The position numbers and the translations under genes are program-made. From the NCBI RefSeq assembly GCF_000519005.1, contig NZ_JAER01000030.1:1-54462 (forward strand): a stretch of 54,462 bases of DNA. The letters are read 5' to 3'. Under the pieces are notes generated by a model. It did not search any database, was not told the DNA's origin, and worked only from the letters and a program-made list of their open reading frames with translations. Of this stretch, positions 22,350 through 30,354 are shown in pieces; position 1 is the stretch's first letter, and every line of letters begins with the position of its first letter. This stretch comes from Nocardioides sp. J54 (lineage in GTDB: Bacteria > Actinomycetota > Actinomycetes > Propionibacteriales > Nocardioidaceae).

Positions 22350-24386
22350 TCAGGCGGCCTGCTTCGCCGAAACCCGGGCCGGCCACCAGAACCGGTCGCC
22401 GAGCAGCACCCCGAGCGCGGGCACGAGCACCGTGCGCACCAGCAGCGTGTCCAGCAGCACACCGAGGCAGACCACGACGCCGAGCTGGGCCAGGACCACC
22501 AGCGGCAGCACGCCGAGCACCGCGAACACCGCACCGAGCAGCACGCCGGCACTGGTGATCACGCCGCCGGTCGCCGCCAGGGCGCGCAGCATCCCGTCGC
22601 GGGTGCCGTGGGTCCTGGCTTCCTCGCGCGCCCGGGTGACGAGGAAGATGTTGTAGTCGACGCCCAGCGCCACGAGGAAGAGGAAGGCGAACAGCGGCAC
22701 CGACACGTCGAGCGCGTCGAACCCGAGCGGTCCGGTGAACAGCCACCACGACGCGCCCATGCTCGCCGCGTAGGTCGCGAGCACCGTCGCCACCAGCAGC
22801 ACCGGCGCGAGGATCGAGCGCAGCAGCAGCACGAGCGCGACCAGCACCACGCCGAGGATCAGCGGCAGCACGACCTTGCGGTCGCGGGAGGCGCCGTCGC
22901 GCTCGTCGACCGCGGTCGCCTCCTCCCCCGCGACGTGGGTGTCGTCGAAGTCGGAGAGCGCCTCGCGCAGGTCGCCGATCGCCGCGCGGGCGTCGGCCGT
23001 TCCGGGACGGGCGTCGAGCACGACGTCGATCCGGGTGATGCCGTTCCCCTCGCCGGCGACCTGGGCAGACGAGACACCCGGGGCGTCCTCGATCGCGCCG
23101 AGCACGGCGTCCGGCCGTTCCCGGGTGAGCACCTCGGTCGGGCTGGAGGTTCCGGCCGGGAAGGACTCCGCGAGCCGCTCGCCGGCGGTGATGGCCTCCG
23201 GGGTGTCGAGGAACTGGTCGTCGCGGTCGAGCCCGGTCGAGACGTTCAGCAGGCCGACGGACAGCACGGCGAGCAGCGCGACGGTCAGGCCGGCGAGCAG
23301 CGCCGGGCGGCGGCGGACCAGGCCGCCGACGCGGTGCCACAGCGAGGTCTGCTCGGCGAGCGGGGTGGTGCCGACCTTGGGCGTCCGCGGCCAGAAGATC
23401 CACCGGCCGAAGAGGACCAGCGCCGCCGGCAGCACCACGAGCACGAAGCTCGCCGCGACCACGATGCCGATCGCGCAGGCCAGGCCCAGGCCGCGGGTGC
23501 TCGGCGTGAGCGAGAGCAGCAGCGTGAGCAGGCCGACGATGACCGTGGTCGCGCTCGCGAGCACCGGCTCCGCCGTACGACGCAGCGCGAGGGACATCGC
23601 CTCGTGGCGCGACTCGTGGCGACCGAGCTCGTCGCGGTAGCGGGAGATGAGGAGCAGGGCGTAGTTGGTGCCGGCGCCGAAGACGAGCACCGACAGGATG
23701 CCGACCGTCGACTCGTTCCACGCGACGTCGAGGGCCGCCATCACCCTGGTGGCGAGGATCGCGGCGAGCCGGTCCGCGATGCCGACGACGGTGAGCGGGA
23801 CCAGCCACAGCACGGGGCTGCGGTAGGTGATCACGAGCAGGAACGCGACGACCGTGGCGGTGGCCAGCAGCAGCCGGGTGTTGGCGCCGTCGAAGACGTT
23901 CGCGAGGTCGGCCTGGATCCCCGCGGGGCCGGTGACGGCCGCGGTGACGCCGTCGGGCACGCCGTCCTCGAGCTCGCCCCGCATCTCCTCAACGAGGTCG
24001 GCGGTCGCGCTGGCCGAGGACGCCTCGACCGGCACGATCACGAACGCCGCGCTGGCGTCGTCGGCGACGGTGAGGCTCGGCGGGACGCCGCCGATGGCCT
24101 TCACGACCTCCTGCAGGCTGCCGGGGTCGACCTTGCCGCCGTCCTCCGCCGTGAACAGCACGACCGCGACGCTCTGCTCCTCCTCGCCGAGCTCGTCGTC
24201 GAGGTCCGCGGCCAGCGCGCTGTCGAAGCCGCGCGGCAGGGAGTCGGTGGGCTGCTGCTCGCGCTCGCCCTCCCCGACCATGCCGATCGCGAGGATCGCC
24301 AGCACCAGCGGGACCAGGGCGACGAACCACGCGGTACGCCGCCGGAGCTGCGGGAGGACAGCAGGGCTGCGGTCGACGTCGGTCAT
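22350..24386 (-). CDS. MMPL-family RND transporter
   Basis: The 678-aa product has two halves, each with a large extracytoplasmic domain and MMPL/SSD-like helices: FGAGTNYALLLISRYRDEL in the first half and FLVALGVDYNIFLVTRAREE in the second, both with the family GxxxDY-type motif. Actinobacterial MMPL proteins export lipids or drugs. GAGGAG precedes ATG 24386. It is divergent from the MarR gene at 24453 with an operator-like repeat between them. Confidence 0.93.
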   Translation of the reverse strand: MTDVDRSPAVLPQLRRRTAWFVALVPLVLAILAIGMVGEGEREQQPTDSLPRGFDSALAADLDDELGEEEQSVAVVLFTAEDGGKVDPGSLQEVVKAIGGVPPSLTVADDASAAFVIVPVEASSASATADLVEEMRGELEDGVPDGVTAAVTGPAGIQADLANVFDGANTRLLLATATVVAFLLVITYRSPVLWLVPLTVVGIADRLAAILATRVMAALDVAWNESTVGILSVLVFGAGTNYALLLISRYRDELGRHESRHEAMSLALRRTAEPVLASATTVIVGLLTLLLSLTPSTRGLGLACAIGIVVAASFVLVVLPAALVLFGRWIFWPRTPKVGTTPLAEQTSLWHRVGGLVRRRPALLAGLTVALLAVLSVGLLNVSTGLDRDDQFLDTPEAITAGERLAESFPAGTSSPTEVLTRERPDAVLGAIEDAPGVSSAQVAGEGNGITRIDVVLDARPGTADARAAIGDLREALSDFDDTHVAGEEATAVDERDGASRDRKVVLPLILGVVLVALVLLLRSILAPVLLVATVLATYAASMGASWWLFTGPLGFDALDVSVPLFAFLFLVALGVDYNIFLVTRAREEARTHGTRDGMLRALAATGGVITSAGVLLGAVFAVLGVLPLVVLAQLGVVVCLGVLLDTLLVRTVLVPALGVLLGDRFWWPARVSAKQAA

Positions 24387-24425
24387 GCGGGGAGCTCCTC
24401 GGGGTCGGTGTCTGTTGTTAAGATA

Positions 24426-24438
24426 CTTGATAGTCAAG
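24426..24438. promoter_or_regulatory. MarR operator CTTGATAGTCAAG
   Basis: Perfect 5-bp arms around TAG in the AT-rich 66-bp space between the divergent starts; the only AT-rich patch for kilobases, so both promoters must lie here. On the minus strand TTGACT, part of the repeat, is a possible -35 box for the transporter. Confidence 0.72.
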
Positions 24439-24452
24439 AAAGTGAGACACCT

Positions 24453-24962
24453 GTGGTGGACGAGAGCCCGGAGGTACCCGCGAGCCGGCCGTGGCATGCG
24501 ACCGAGTCACTGGAGACGTTGCGCACGCTGCTCGAGGCCGCAGCCCGGCTGCGGCACGTCGTCGCCCGGCGTGCGGGACTGAGCGAGGTCGAGCTCGCCG
24601 CGCTCGAGCGGCTCAGCCACGGACCGGTGGGACCGGGGGCCCTGGCCCGCCACCTCGACGTCACCAGCGCCGCGGCGACCGGCATCGTCGACCGGCTCAG
24701 CCGCCGCGGGCACCTCGACCGGGTGCCGGACGAGACCGACCGGCGTCGTACGCAGCTGCACATCACCGACAGCGCCACCGCGGAGGTGCAGCGGCACCTC
24801 GCGCCGATGTTCGCCGGCCTCGCCCGCCTCGACGCCGGGCTCTCCCCCGACGAGCGCGCGGTCGTCGAGCGCTACCTGCGCGGCGCGCTGGAGTGCATCG
24901 AGGTCGTGGTCGCCGACCCCGCCCCGAACAAGGGGGACCGGGGCGGAGCCGACGACGGCTGA
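24453..24962 (+). CDS. MarR-family regulator of the MMPL transporter
   Basis: The 169-aa product has the winged-helix core LSEVELAALERLSHGPVGPG, ALARHLDVTSAAATGIVDRL and DRVPDETDRRRTQLHIT. GTG 24453 is directly followed by GTG 24456; either could start. The C-terminal helix (RYLRGALECIEVVV) gives dimerisation. The divergent MMPL gene and the CTTGA/TCAAG repeat next to its own start suggest autorepression and control of efflux. The ligand is unknown. Confidence 0.88.
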   Translation: MVDESPEVPASRPWHATESLETLRTLLEAAARLRHVVARRAGLSEVELAALERLSHGPVGPGALARHLDVTSAAATGIVDRLSRRGHLDRVPDETDRRRTQLHITDSATAEVQRHLAPMFAGLARLDAGLSPDERAVVERYLRGALECIEVVVADPAPNKGDRGGADDG

Positions 24963-25000
24963 CGCGACGGCAGGGCCGTCGGCTGCGGGGATCGGCGCCG

Positions 25001-25612
25001 TCAGGCGCTGTGGAACCAGGGGTGGTGCAGGTCGTGGAAGGTCGCGTCCTTCAGGGCGTAGGCGAGCTCCTGCTGCACCTCGGCCGGCGGCTCGACCTTC
25101 TCGCCGGCACGGGCCGCCTCCTCGCCGGCACGGGCCGCCTCCTCGCTGGCGAACGCGACGGTCTCGATGAAGCTGCCGTCCGCCTCGAGCGCGAGGGTCG
25201 CGCCGATGATCTCCGGCCGCATCTCGTGCAGCGTCTCGGTGTCGGTCATCATCGCCTTGAGCCGGGACGGGTCGTCGACGCGCCCGCGGATGACCTGGAC
25301 GAAGCCGGCGTCGTCGGAGCCGCCGTCCAGCATCATCGTGACGTCGTCACAGTCGTGGTACTCCAGCGATCCGTCCATGAGCGCCGTGAAGCGCGCGGCC
25401 CACGCACCCTGCTCCGGACGGTCGGAGCTCGCCCGCGCGTCCTCGCGGGACGCGAAGCGGACCACGGCCATCAGCTGGTCGTCGTCGGTGAAGCCGTAGG
25501 TGCCGCCCAGCCAGCCGGTCGCCCCCGGGGCGAGGTCGCGGCGCCACTCGTCGATGAGTGCGTGCGCGTCGTCCTGCCGGGTGCAGGGCGCGCAGATCAC
25601 CTGGATGAACAT
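25001..25612 (-). CDS. Uncharacterised dimeric alpha/beta-barrel-like protein
   Basis: The 203-aa product has two halves resembling antibiotic-biosynthesis-monooxygenase (ABM/dimeric barrel) repeats: MFIQVICAPCTRQDDAHALID and FVQVIRGRVDDPSRLKAMM start each half, and QLMAVVRFASREDARAS and FIETVAFASEEAARAG end them. GAGGAGG seven bases before ATG 25612 is a strong ribosome site. A 21-bp direct repeat near the 3' end adds one extra EEAARAG unit. No function is known; the promoter region upstream is unusual. Confidence 0.75.
   Translation of the reverse strand: MFIQVICAPCTRQDDAHALIDEWRRDLAPGATGWLGGTYGFTDDDQLMAVVRFASREDARASSDRPEQGAWAARFTALMDGSLEYHDCDDVTMMLDGGSDDAGFVQVIRGRVDDPSRLKAMMTDTETLHEMRPEIIGATLALEADGSFIETVAFASEEAARAGEEAARAGEKVEPPAEVQQELAYALKDATFHDLHHPWFHSA
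25101..25142. repeat. Two tandem 21-bp units inside the barrel-protein gene
   Basis: Exact direct copies, in frame, giving a seven-residue duplication AGEEAAR. Probably slippage within a helical stretch. Confidence 0.8.
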
Positions 25613-25661
25613 CGGTTGCCTCCTCGGTCGATGGTGTGCGCGAGACCGGTCGATGCCGCCG

Positions 25662-25684
25662 AGTGGGCCCCGGCCGGGCCCACT
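25662..25684. promoter_or_regulatory. 9-bp hairpin AGTGGGCCC / GGGCCCACT
   Basis: The loop is CGGCC. It is in the 5' region of the gene starting at 25612 and could be a leader hairpin or an operator. Confidence 0.5.
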
Positions 25685-25735
25685 TGGCAACCTAGGACGA
25701 TCGGGAGGCGGGCGCCATCGTCACATTGAGCCACT

Positions 25736-25774
25736 GGCACTCTCGACCGGCACTCCTGACGGGCACTCCCGACG
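25736..25774. repeat. Three tandem 13-bp repeats GGCACTCyyGACS
   Basis: Head-to-tail units at 25736-25748, 25749-25761 and 25762-25774 share GGCACTC then a GAC core. The spacing, close to a helical turn plus, resembles activator iterons. They lie between two divergent genes. Confidence 0.75.
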
Positions 25775-25784
25775 CGTCCCTTCT

Positions 25785-25799
25785 CCGTACGTCGTACGG
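25785..25799. promoter_or_regulatory. Inverted repeat CCGTAC-GTC-GTACGG
   Basis: Perfect 6-bp arms, 22 bp before the TetR start; likely that regulator's operator. Confidence 0.65.
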
Positions 25800-25820
25800 C
25801 ACGAGTGCGAGGATGGGGGC

Positions 25821-26606
25821 ATGACGGAGCGGGAGACGGGGCGCGGCGAGCCGAGCCGCACGCTCGCACTGCTGTGGGGCGATCCCTCGGCGGGGCCGCG
25901 GCGCAAGGGACCGGGCCGGTCGGTCAGCGTCGAGCAGCTGGTCACCAGCGCGCTCGCCCTTGCCGACGAGCAGGGCCTCGCCGCAGTGACGATGCGGGCG
26001 CTCGCCGAGCGGGTCGGCGTCTCGGCGATGTCGGTCTACACCTACGTCCCCGGCAAGGCCGAGCTGCTGGACCTCATGGTCGACGCGCTCTACCTCGCGA
26101 TGCCGCGGCCCGCCTGGCGCAGCCGCTCGTGGCGCAGCCGCCTCACCGGGGTCGCGGAGGCCAACCGCGACCTCCTGCTCGCGCACCCGTGGCTCACCGA
26201 GGTGGCCGCGCTCAGCCGGCCGCCCCTCGGCCCCGGCCTGATGGCGAAGTACGAGCACGAGCTGGCCGCCTTCGACGGCACCGGTCTCGACGACGTGGAC
26301 GCCGACGCAGCACTCACCTTCCTGCTCGGCTTCGTGCAGTCGCACTGCCGCGCCGCCCACGACGCCGCGCGGGCGACGACGGACAGCGCGATGAGCGACG
26401 CCGAGTGGTGGGCCGCCAACCAGCCGGTGCTGGAGCGCGCCTTCGACCCCGAGGCCTACCCGCGCGCGGTGCGCATCGGCGCGGCGGCCGGCGAGGCGCA
26501 AGGGGCGGCGTGGAGCGCCGGCCACGCCTGGGAGTTCGGCCTCGCCCGCACCCTCGACGGCCTGGCCGCGCTCATCGACGCTCAGGCGGCGCCGGAGAGC
26601 AGGTAG
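25821..26606 (+). CDS. TetR-family regulator with TetR-class C-terminal domain
   Basis: The 261-aa product has an extended N-terminus, then the HTH VEQLVTSALALADEQGLAAV, VTMRALAERVGVSAMSVYTY and GKAELLDLMVDALY. The C-terminal domain (AALTFLLGFVQSHCRAAHDA, NQPVLERAFDPEAYPRA) matches the TetR_C_1 group of tetracycline-type repressors. ATG 25821 follows GGGGG; GAGGAT six bases upstream is a poor -10. The 3' end overlaps the convergent gene by 25 bp. The divergent barrel-protein gene is the most likely target. Confidence 0.9.
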   Translation: MTERETGRGEPSRTLALLWGDPSAGPRRKGPGRSVSVEQLVTSALALADEQGLAAVTMRALAERVGVSAMSVYTYVPGKAELLDLMVDALYLAMPRPAWRSRSWRSRLTGVAEANRDLLLAHPWLTEVAALSRPPLGPGLMAKYEHELAAFDGTGLDDVDADAALTFLLGFVQSHCRAAHDAARATTDSAMSDAEWWAANQPVLERAFDPEAYPRAVRIGAAAGEAQGAAWSAGHAWEFGLARTLDGLAALIDAQAAPESR

Positions 26607-27436
26607 GCCACGGACGCGGCCCGGTCGGCGGTGAACGCGCTCGACGGAGCCGCCGGGTCGCCGTACGGCTGCGGGCGGTCGGGCGACGCGATGCGGTCCC
26701 ACGACGCGACGACGCGCTCGCGCAGGGTGCGGTCGGCGGCGGGGTGGAAGAAGACGTGCTCGTGGATCGAGCTCTCCTCGAACCTGCCGAACAGGACGCC
26801 GAGCATCGCGGTCGACGTGGTGTCGTCCACGAGCGCCTCGACCGCCGCCGGCCAGTCCAGCTCGTGCGCGGCAAGGGACTCCTCGCCGTCCTCACGCAGC
26901 CGGACGAACTGCCAGAAGCGCTCGACGACCTGCTCGAGCCGCTCGGCGTCGCGGACCAGGATCGTCATGAGCGCGCGCTCGTCGTCGCCCAGGTCGGCCT
27001 CCTCCGGCAGGGCGGCGAGCGTCTCGGCGACCGGCCGCACGCGGTCGGCGACGTCGAACCCGGCCCCGACGAGGCTGACGACGGCGACGTACTGCAACAT
27101 CCGGTCCTCCGGCGCGACGCCCGCGCAGTCCTCCGGGTCGAGGACGGCGGTCGGGTCGACCAGGCTGAGCCGGCCGAGCAGCGTGTCGTCGCGCTCCTCG
27201 ACCGCGACGACCGACGCGGCCGCACCGAGCTGGTGCTCGCCGGCGACGAGCTGGGTCCACGCGACGCCGACCTGGTCGGTCTGGTCGTCCGGGACGTAGG
27301 AGACGTGGAACGACCCGATGCCGAGGTCGGCGTGGAAGCCCGTGCCGTCCGCGGCGAACTGCCAGGCGTGCTCGAGCTGCCCCTCCTCGGAGAGGACGGT
27401 GAGGAAGAGGCCGATCCGGCCGAGGTCGATGGTCAT
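26582..27436 (-). CDS. Conserved protein of unknown function, 284 aa
   Basis: The start is ATG 27436, with AAGGGG six bases before it. The N-terminal half is strand-rich (IGLFLTVLSEEGQLEHAWQF, FHVSYVPDD, VAVEERDDTLLGRLSLVDP) and the C-terminal half is helical and acidic (LVRDAERLEQVVERFWQFV). No signal peptide, membrane helix or catalytic motif is clear. I do not recognise the family. It is convergent with the TetR gene (25-bp overlap) and 201 bp downstream of the hmp gene on the same strand. Confidence 0.65.
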   Translation of the reverse strand: MTIDLGRIGLFLTVLSEEGQLEHAWQFAADGTGFHADLGIGSFHVSYVPDDQTDQVGVAWTQLVAGEHQLGAAASVVAVEERDDTLLGRLSLVDPTAVLDPEDCAGVAPEDRMLQYVAVVSLVGAGFDVADRVRPVAETLAALPEEADLGDDERALMTILVRDAERLEQVVERFWQFVRLREDGEESLAAHELDWPAAVEALVDDTTSTAMLGVLFGRFEESSIHEHVFFHPAADRTLRERVVASWDRIASPDRPQPYGDPAAPSSAFTADRAASVAYLLSGAA

Positions 27437-27637
27437 GGGCGCCCCTTGTGCTGTGCCTGCTGCTCGTCCGTGGTGCGACGTGCAGGGGGAACCGTAGGGA
27501 CGGGGTCCGACAGAACTCCCGGTCGTCCCGGCGCCCCGCCGTATGCCCGGCGCTGCCGCGCTCGGCGCCCTGGTGCTGCCCGGGCGCGAGGCGAGCGGGG
27601 CCGGCTCGGGGGAGCCGGCCGCCGCCTGCACCTCAGG

Positions 27638-28852
27638 TCAGCCGGCCAGCCACTTGTCGGGGCCGAACACCTCGTAGTGGATGGCGTCGCTCGCGACGCC
27701 CTTCGCCACCAGCCCGGCGTGCACGGACTCCATGAACGGCAGCGGCCCGCACAGGTAGGCCCGGGCGCCCACGGGGACGTCGACCGCGGCGAGGTCGATC
27801 AGCCCGGCGGCCAGGTCGGCGCGCGGGTGGCGGGTGCCGAGGTCCTCGTACCACCGGACCAGCGTGGCGCCGTCGATCGTGCCGACCAGCTCCTTCAGGT
27901 CCCGGCGCAGGGCGTGGTGCGAGGGCGACCGGTCGGCGTGGAGCACGGTGACCGCCCGGGTGCTGCCGGAGTGCTTGAGGTGGTGCAGCATGCCGACGAT
28001 CGGCGTGGTCCCGATGCCGGCGGAGACCAGGACCAGCGGGGCCTCGGAGTCGTCGAGGATCAGGTCGCCGAAGGGCGGCGAGACCTGCAGGGTGTCGCCC
28101 TCGAAGACGTTGCGGTGCAGGAAGCTCGACACCTCGCCCTCGGGGATCTCCGTGCCGTCCTCGGAGGTGCGGGCAGCGACGGCCTTCACCGTGATCGTCC
28201 ACTCGTCCTCGCCGAACCGGACCAGGCTGTACTGCCGGACCTGCCGCGCCCCGTCGGGCAGCCGGACGCCGACGGAGACGTACTGCCCGGGCTGCGCTGC
28301 CGGCAGCGGCGTGCCGTCCGGGGCGGCGAGCCGGAACGACACGGTGTCGGGCGACTCCTGGGTGCGCGCAGCGACGACCAGCTCACGGAAGACGTGCTCG
28401 GGGTCGGTGCCCGCGGCGGCGTACAGGCCGCGCTCGATGGCGATGAGGTCGCGCGCCATGTGCCAGTAGACCTCGTCCCACGCGGCGGCGACCTCTGCGG
28501 TGACCGCGTCGCCGAGCACCTCGACGATCGCCGCGAACAGGTGGGTGTGGACGACCTCGTACTGGTCCTCCCGGACGCCGAGCGAGGCGTGCTTGTGTGC
28601 GATCCGCGAGAGCATCTCTGCCGGCTCCGGCGTTGCCGGGTCGACGAGCATCGTGGCGTAGCGGGCGATCGAGGCCGCGAGGGCACGCGGCTGGTCGCCG
28701 GCCTTCTGGTTGCCGCGGTTGAAGGTGTCGCGCAGCAGCTCGGGGTGCGCGGCGAACATCTTCGAGTAGAAGAGCGGGGTGATCTCACCGATGGCAGCGC
28801 CGACGACAGGCAGCGTCGCGCGGATGACCTCGGTCGAGGTGGGGCTGAGCAC
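27638..28852 (-). CDS. hmp: Flavohaemoglobin, nitric oxide dioxygenase
   Basis: The 404-aa product converts NO and O2 to nitrate with NADPH. The globin domain (1-140) has B10 Tyr29, E7-region Gln54 in GDQ, and proximal His88 in AHKHASLG. The FAD domain has RQYSL, the NADPH domain GIGTTP and CGPLPFM, and the C-terminal YEVFGPDK matches Hmp. The GTG start follows GGAGGG by four bases. It lies 64 bp downstream of nsrR, which would repress it until NO arrives. Confidence 0.97.
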   Translation of the reverse strand: MLSPTSTEVIRATLPVVGAAIGEITPLFYSKMFAAHPELLRDTFNRGNQKAGDQPRALAASIARYATMLVDPATPEPAEMLSRIAHKHASLGVREDQYEVVHTHLFAAIVEVLGDAVTAEVAAAWDEVYWHMARDLIAIERGLYAAAGTDPEHVFRELVVAARTQESPDTVSFRLAAPDGTPLPAAQPGQYVSVGVRLPDGARQVRQYSLVRFGEDEWTITVKAVAARTSEDGTEIPEGEVSSFLHRNVFEGDTLQVSPPFGDLILDDSEAPLVLVSAGIGTTPIVGMLHHLKHSGSTRAVTVLHADRSPSHHALRRDLKELVGTIDGATLVRWYEDLGTRHPRADLAAGLIDLAAVDVPVGARAYLCGPLPFMESVHAGLVAKGVASDAIHYEVFGPDKWLAG

Positions 28853-28916
28853 AATTCCCTCCAAGGTGTGCTGAGTGGGTTTCCCCGTCGCGGTCACGAC
28901 GGAAGTCCGGGGGCCG

Positions 28917-29360
28917 TCACCTCCCGGGCCGCGCGCTGAGCGAGAGCAGCACCGGTCCGGTCGGCGAGGCGGTGAGGTCCTCGAGCGTCCAGGGGTCGAG
29001 GGTGGCGAAGAAGGCCTCCTGGGCCTGGCGCAGGAGCCCGCGCAACCGGCACGCCTGCCGGAGGGGGCACGGATGGTCGCCCTCGCACTCGATGACCTCG
29101 TCCACGCCCTCCAGCTCGCGGATGAGCCGCCCGACCGACATCGTCCGTCCGGCCGCGGTGATCCGCAGCCCTCCGGCCCGGCCCCGTCGGGTCTCGACAA
29201 CGCCCAGGGACTGCAACCGGGCCACGACCTTCGCCGCGTGGGCGTACGACACGTTCAGCTGCTGCGCCACCACCTGCGTGGTCATCGGCGCGTCCTCCTC
29301 GAGGACGGCCAGACGCATCATCACCCGGAGGCCCAGGTCGGTGAACTTGGTCAGCTCCAC
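28917..29360 (-). CDS. nsrR: NsrR, NO-sensing Rrf2-family repressor
   Basis: The 147-aa product has the Rrf2 winged helix (MELTKFTDLGLRVMMRLAV; VVAQQLNVSYAHAAKVVARL) and three Cys for an iron-sulfur cluster, Cys92, Cys98 and Cys104 (CEGDHPCPLRQAC). The C-x5-C-x5-C spacing equals Streptomyces NsrR. NO damages the cluster and releases repression. GTG 29360 has TACGGT six bases upstream, so it is probably leaderless. Its position before hmp and a partial NsrR site in its promoter support the assignment. Confidence 0.93.
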   Translation of the reverse strand: MELTKFTDLGLRVMMRLAVLEEDAPMTTQVVAQQLNVSYAHAAKVVARLQSLGVVETRRGRAGGLRITAAGRTMSVGRLIRELEGVDEVIECEGDHPCPLRQACRLRGLLRQAQEAFFATLDPWTLEDLTASPTGPVLLSLSARPGR

Positions 29361-29366
29361 GTGCTC

Positions 29367-29388
29367 ACCGTAGTGAAATATGCATCTT
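29367..29388 (-). promoter_or_regulatory. nsrR promoter: -10 TACGGT and NsrR half-site
   Basis: TACGGT (29367-29372) lies 6 nt before the GTG. AAGATGCAT at 29380-29388, minus strand, equals the left half of the E. coli NsrR consensus; the second half is degenerate. It lies just upstream of the -10 box. Confidence 0.6.
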
Positions 29389-29444
29389 GGATACCAAATA
29401 AACGCGGCGTGCTCCTCGCCACATCCACTGCCGCTCCCCGGGAG

Positions 29445-29559
29445 TCAGGCGCGCGCGACGTCCACCTCGACGACGTAGGCGTCGTGGTCCGACAGGGCCG
29501 GGGACGGGACGTGCTTCGGACGCTCGAGCGGCTGCGCCGTCGCTCGGACCGGCCGCGTC
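29445..29559 (-). pseudogene. Possible 3' remnant of an endonuclease/exonuclease/phosphatase gene
   Basis: The minus-strand reading frame ends RPKHVPSPALSDHDAY and then VVEVDVARA before a stop at 29445. SDHDAY near a C-terminus is typical of the EEP nuclease/phosphatase superfamily. No start or upstream domain exists; the neighbouring gene overlaps the 5' side. A short relic is likely, at low certainty. Confidence 0.25.
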
Positions 29560-29913
29560 TCAGGCGGTGATGAGCCCGTACGCGCGTGCCGCCGCCTCGA
29601 CCTCCGGGCCGAGGTCGTCGAGGCCGTCGTCGAGGCCGTCGTCGCCGGCGCCGGTGATCAGCAGGGGCCCGTTGACCGCGCCACGCAGGCCCGATCCGAG
29701 GAAGGTGAGGAAGCTGCTGGCGGTGGTGTTCCACTCCTCCGACCCGTAGCCGACCCACACGATCGTCGTACCGTCGAGCACGACGTGGGCGTCGGTGCTG
29801 GCCGCCCGCATCACCCGGCGGACGTCGTCGGCGTCGCGCACCCGAACCACCCGGCTCGGCCCGTCGGGCTCGATCAGGAGGGCGCGCACGCCCTGCGCGT
29901 CGTCGGCGCTCAC
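29560..29913 (-). CDS. Small hypothetical protein, 117 aa, coupled to upstream gene
   Basis: The GTG at 29913 overlaps the stop of the upstream frame (GTGA), so it is translationally coupled. The product begins SADDAQGVRALLIEPDGPS and continues RVVRVRDADDVRRVMRAAS, TIVWVGYGSEEWN and FLTFLGSGLRGAVNGPLLI; an acidic DDGLDDGLDD repeat precedes the end. It resembles small mixed alpha/beta proteins of unknown function in actinobacteria. It and the frameshifted neighbour likely work as a pair. Confidence 0.6.
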   Translation of the reverse strand: MSADDAQGVRALLIEPDGPSRVVRVRDADDVRRVMRAASTDAHVVLDGTTIVWVGYGSEEWNTTASSFLTFLGSGLRGAVNGPLLITGAGDDGLDDGLDDLGPEVEAAARAYGLITA

Positions 29914-30244
29914 TGGAGGTCCACCGTCGGCAGGCCGACGACACCCCAGCCGCCCCACTCCCCCTCCGCTGCCGGTTCCGGCTCGCCGTGGAACACGGTG
30001 CAGCGCAGCTCGATGCTCAGGTCGCGCACGGCGTCGGCGAGGGCGTCGGCGTCAGCAGTGTCGAGGTGGGCAGCCCGGTGTCGAGGATCCTGATCGGCGG
30101 ACGGTCGTCCAGCAGCGGGGTGACGACCAGCAGGCCGGATCCGCCGGCGAGGCACTGGGCGAAGGCCCGGGCCTCCTTGTGCTTCGCACCGAAGGGGCTG
30201 CGCCCCAGGCGGACGTAGGTGGCGGTGTAAGCCAGATCAGACAT
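29910..30244 (-). pseudogene. Small gene split by a -1 frameshift, upstream partner of the 117-aa gene
   Basis: The N-terminal frame starts at ATG 30244 (AGGA 8 nt upstream): MSDLAYTATYVRLGRSPFGA then LAGGSGLLVVTPLLDDRPPI. Around 30075-30095 coding quality moves to the -1 frame, which reads AAHLDTADADALADAV and ends GVVGLPTVDLQ at 29910. That second frame's stop overlaps the next GTG, as expected for an operon. The shift sits near GACACCGGGCTG; no classical slippery heptamer is present. It is either a real lesion or a base error. The protein is unknown. Confidence 0.6.
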
Positions 30245-30354
30245 GCGTCGGGTCCTGTCCACGAGTGTCACCCAACGGCTGGGAGTCCGGGGACGATGTC
30301 ACCTTTCGCGGGCGTGCGTGAGCGTTTGCGAGAACCACCCACCAAAGGGGGCTG

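Noticed and set aside
22608..24452. Long plus-strand frame running into the MarR gene
   Set aside because: It is the antisense image of the MMPL gene; real MarR sequence begins only at 24453.
30298..30330. TGTCACC as a second ECF41 promoter
   Set aside because: The -35 differs by one base and no CGTC or TGTC lies 16 bp downstream.
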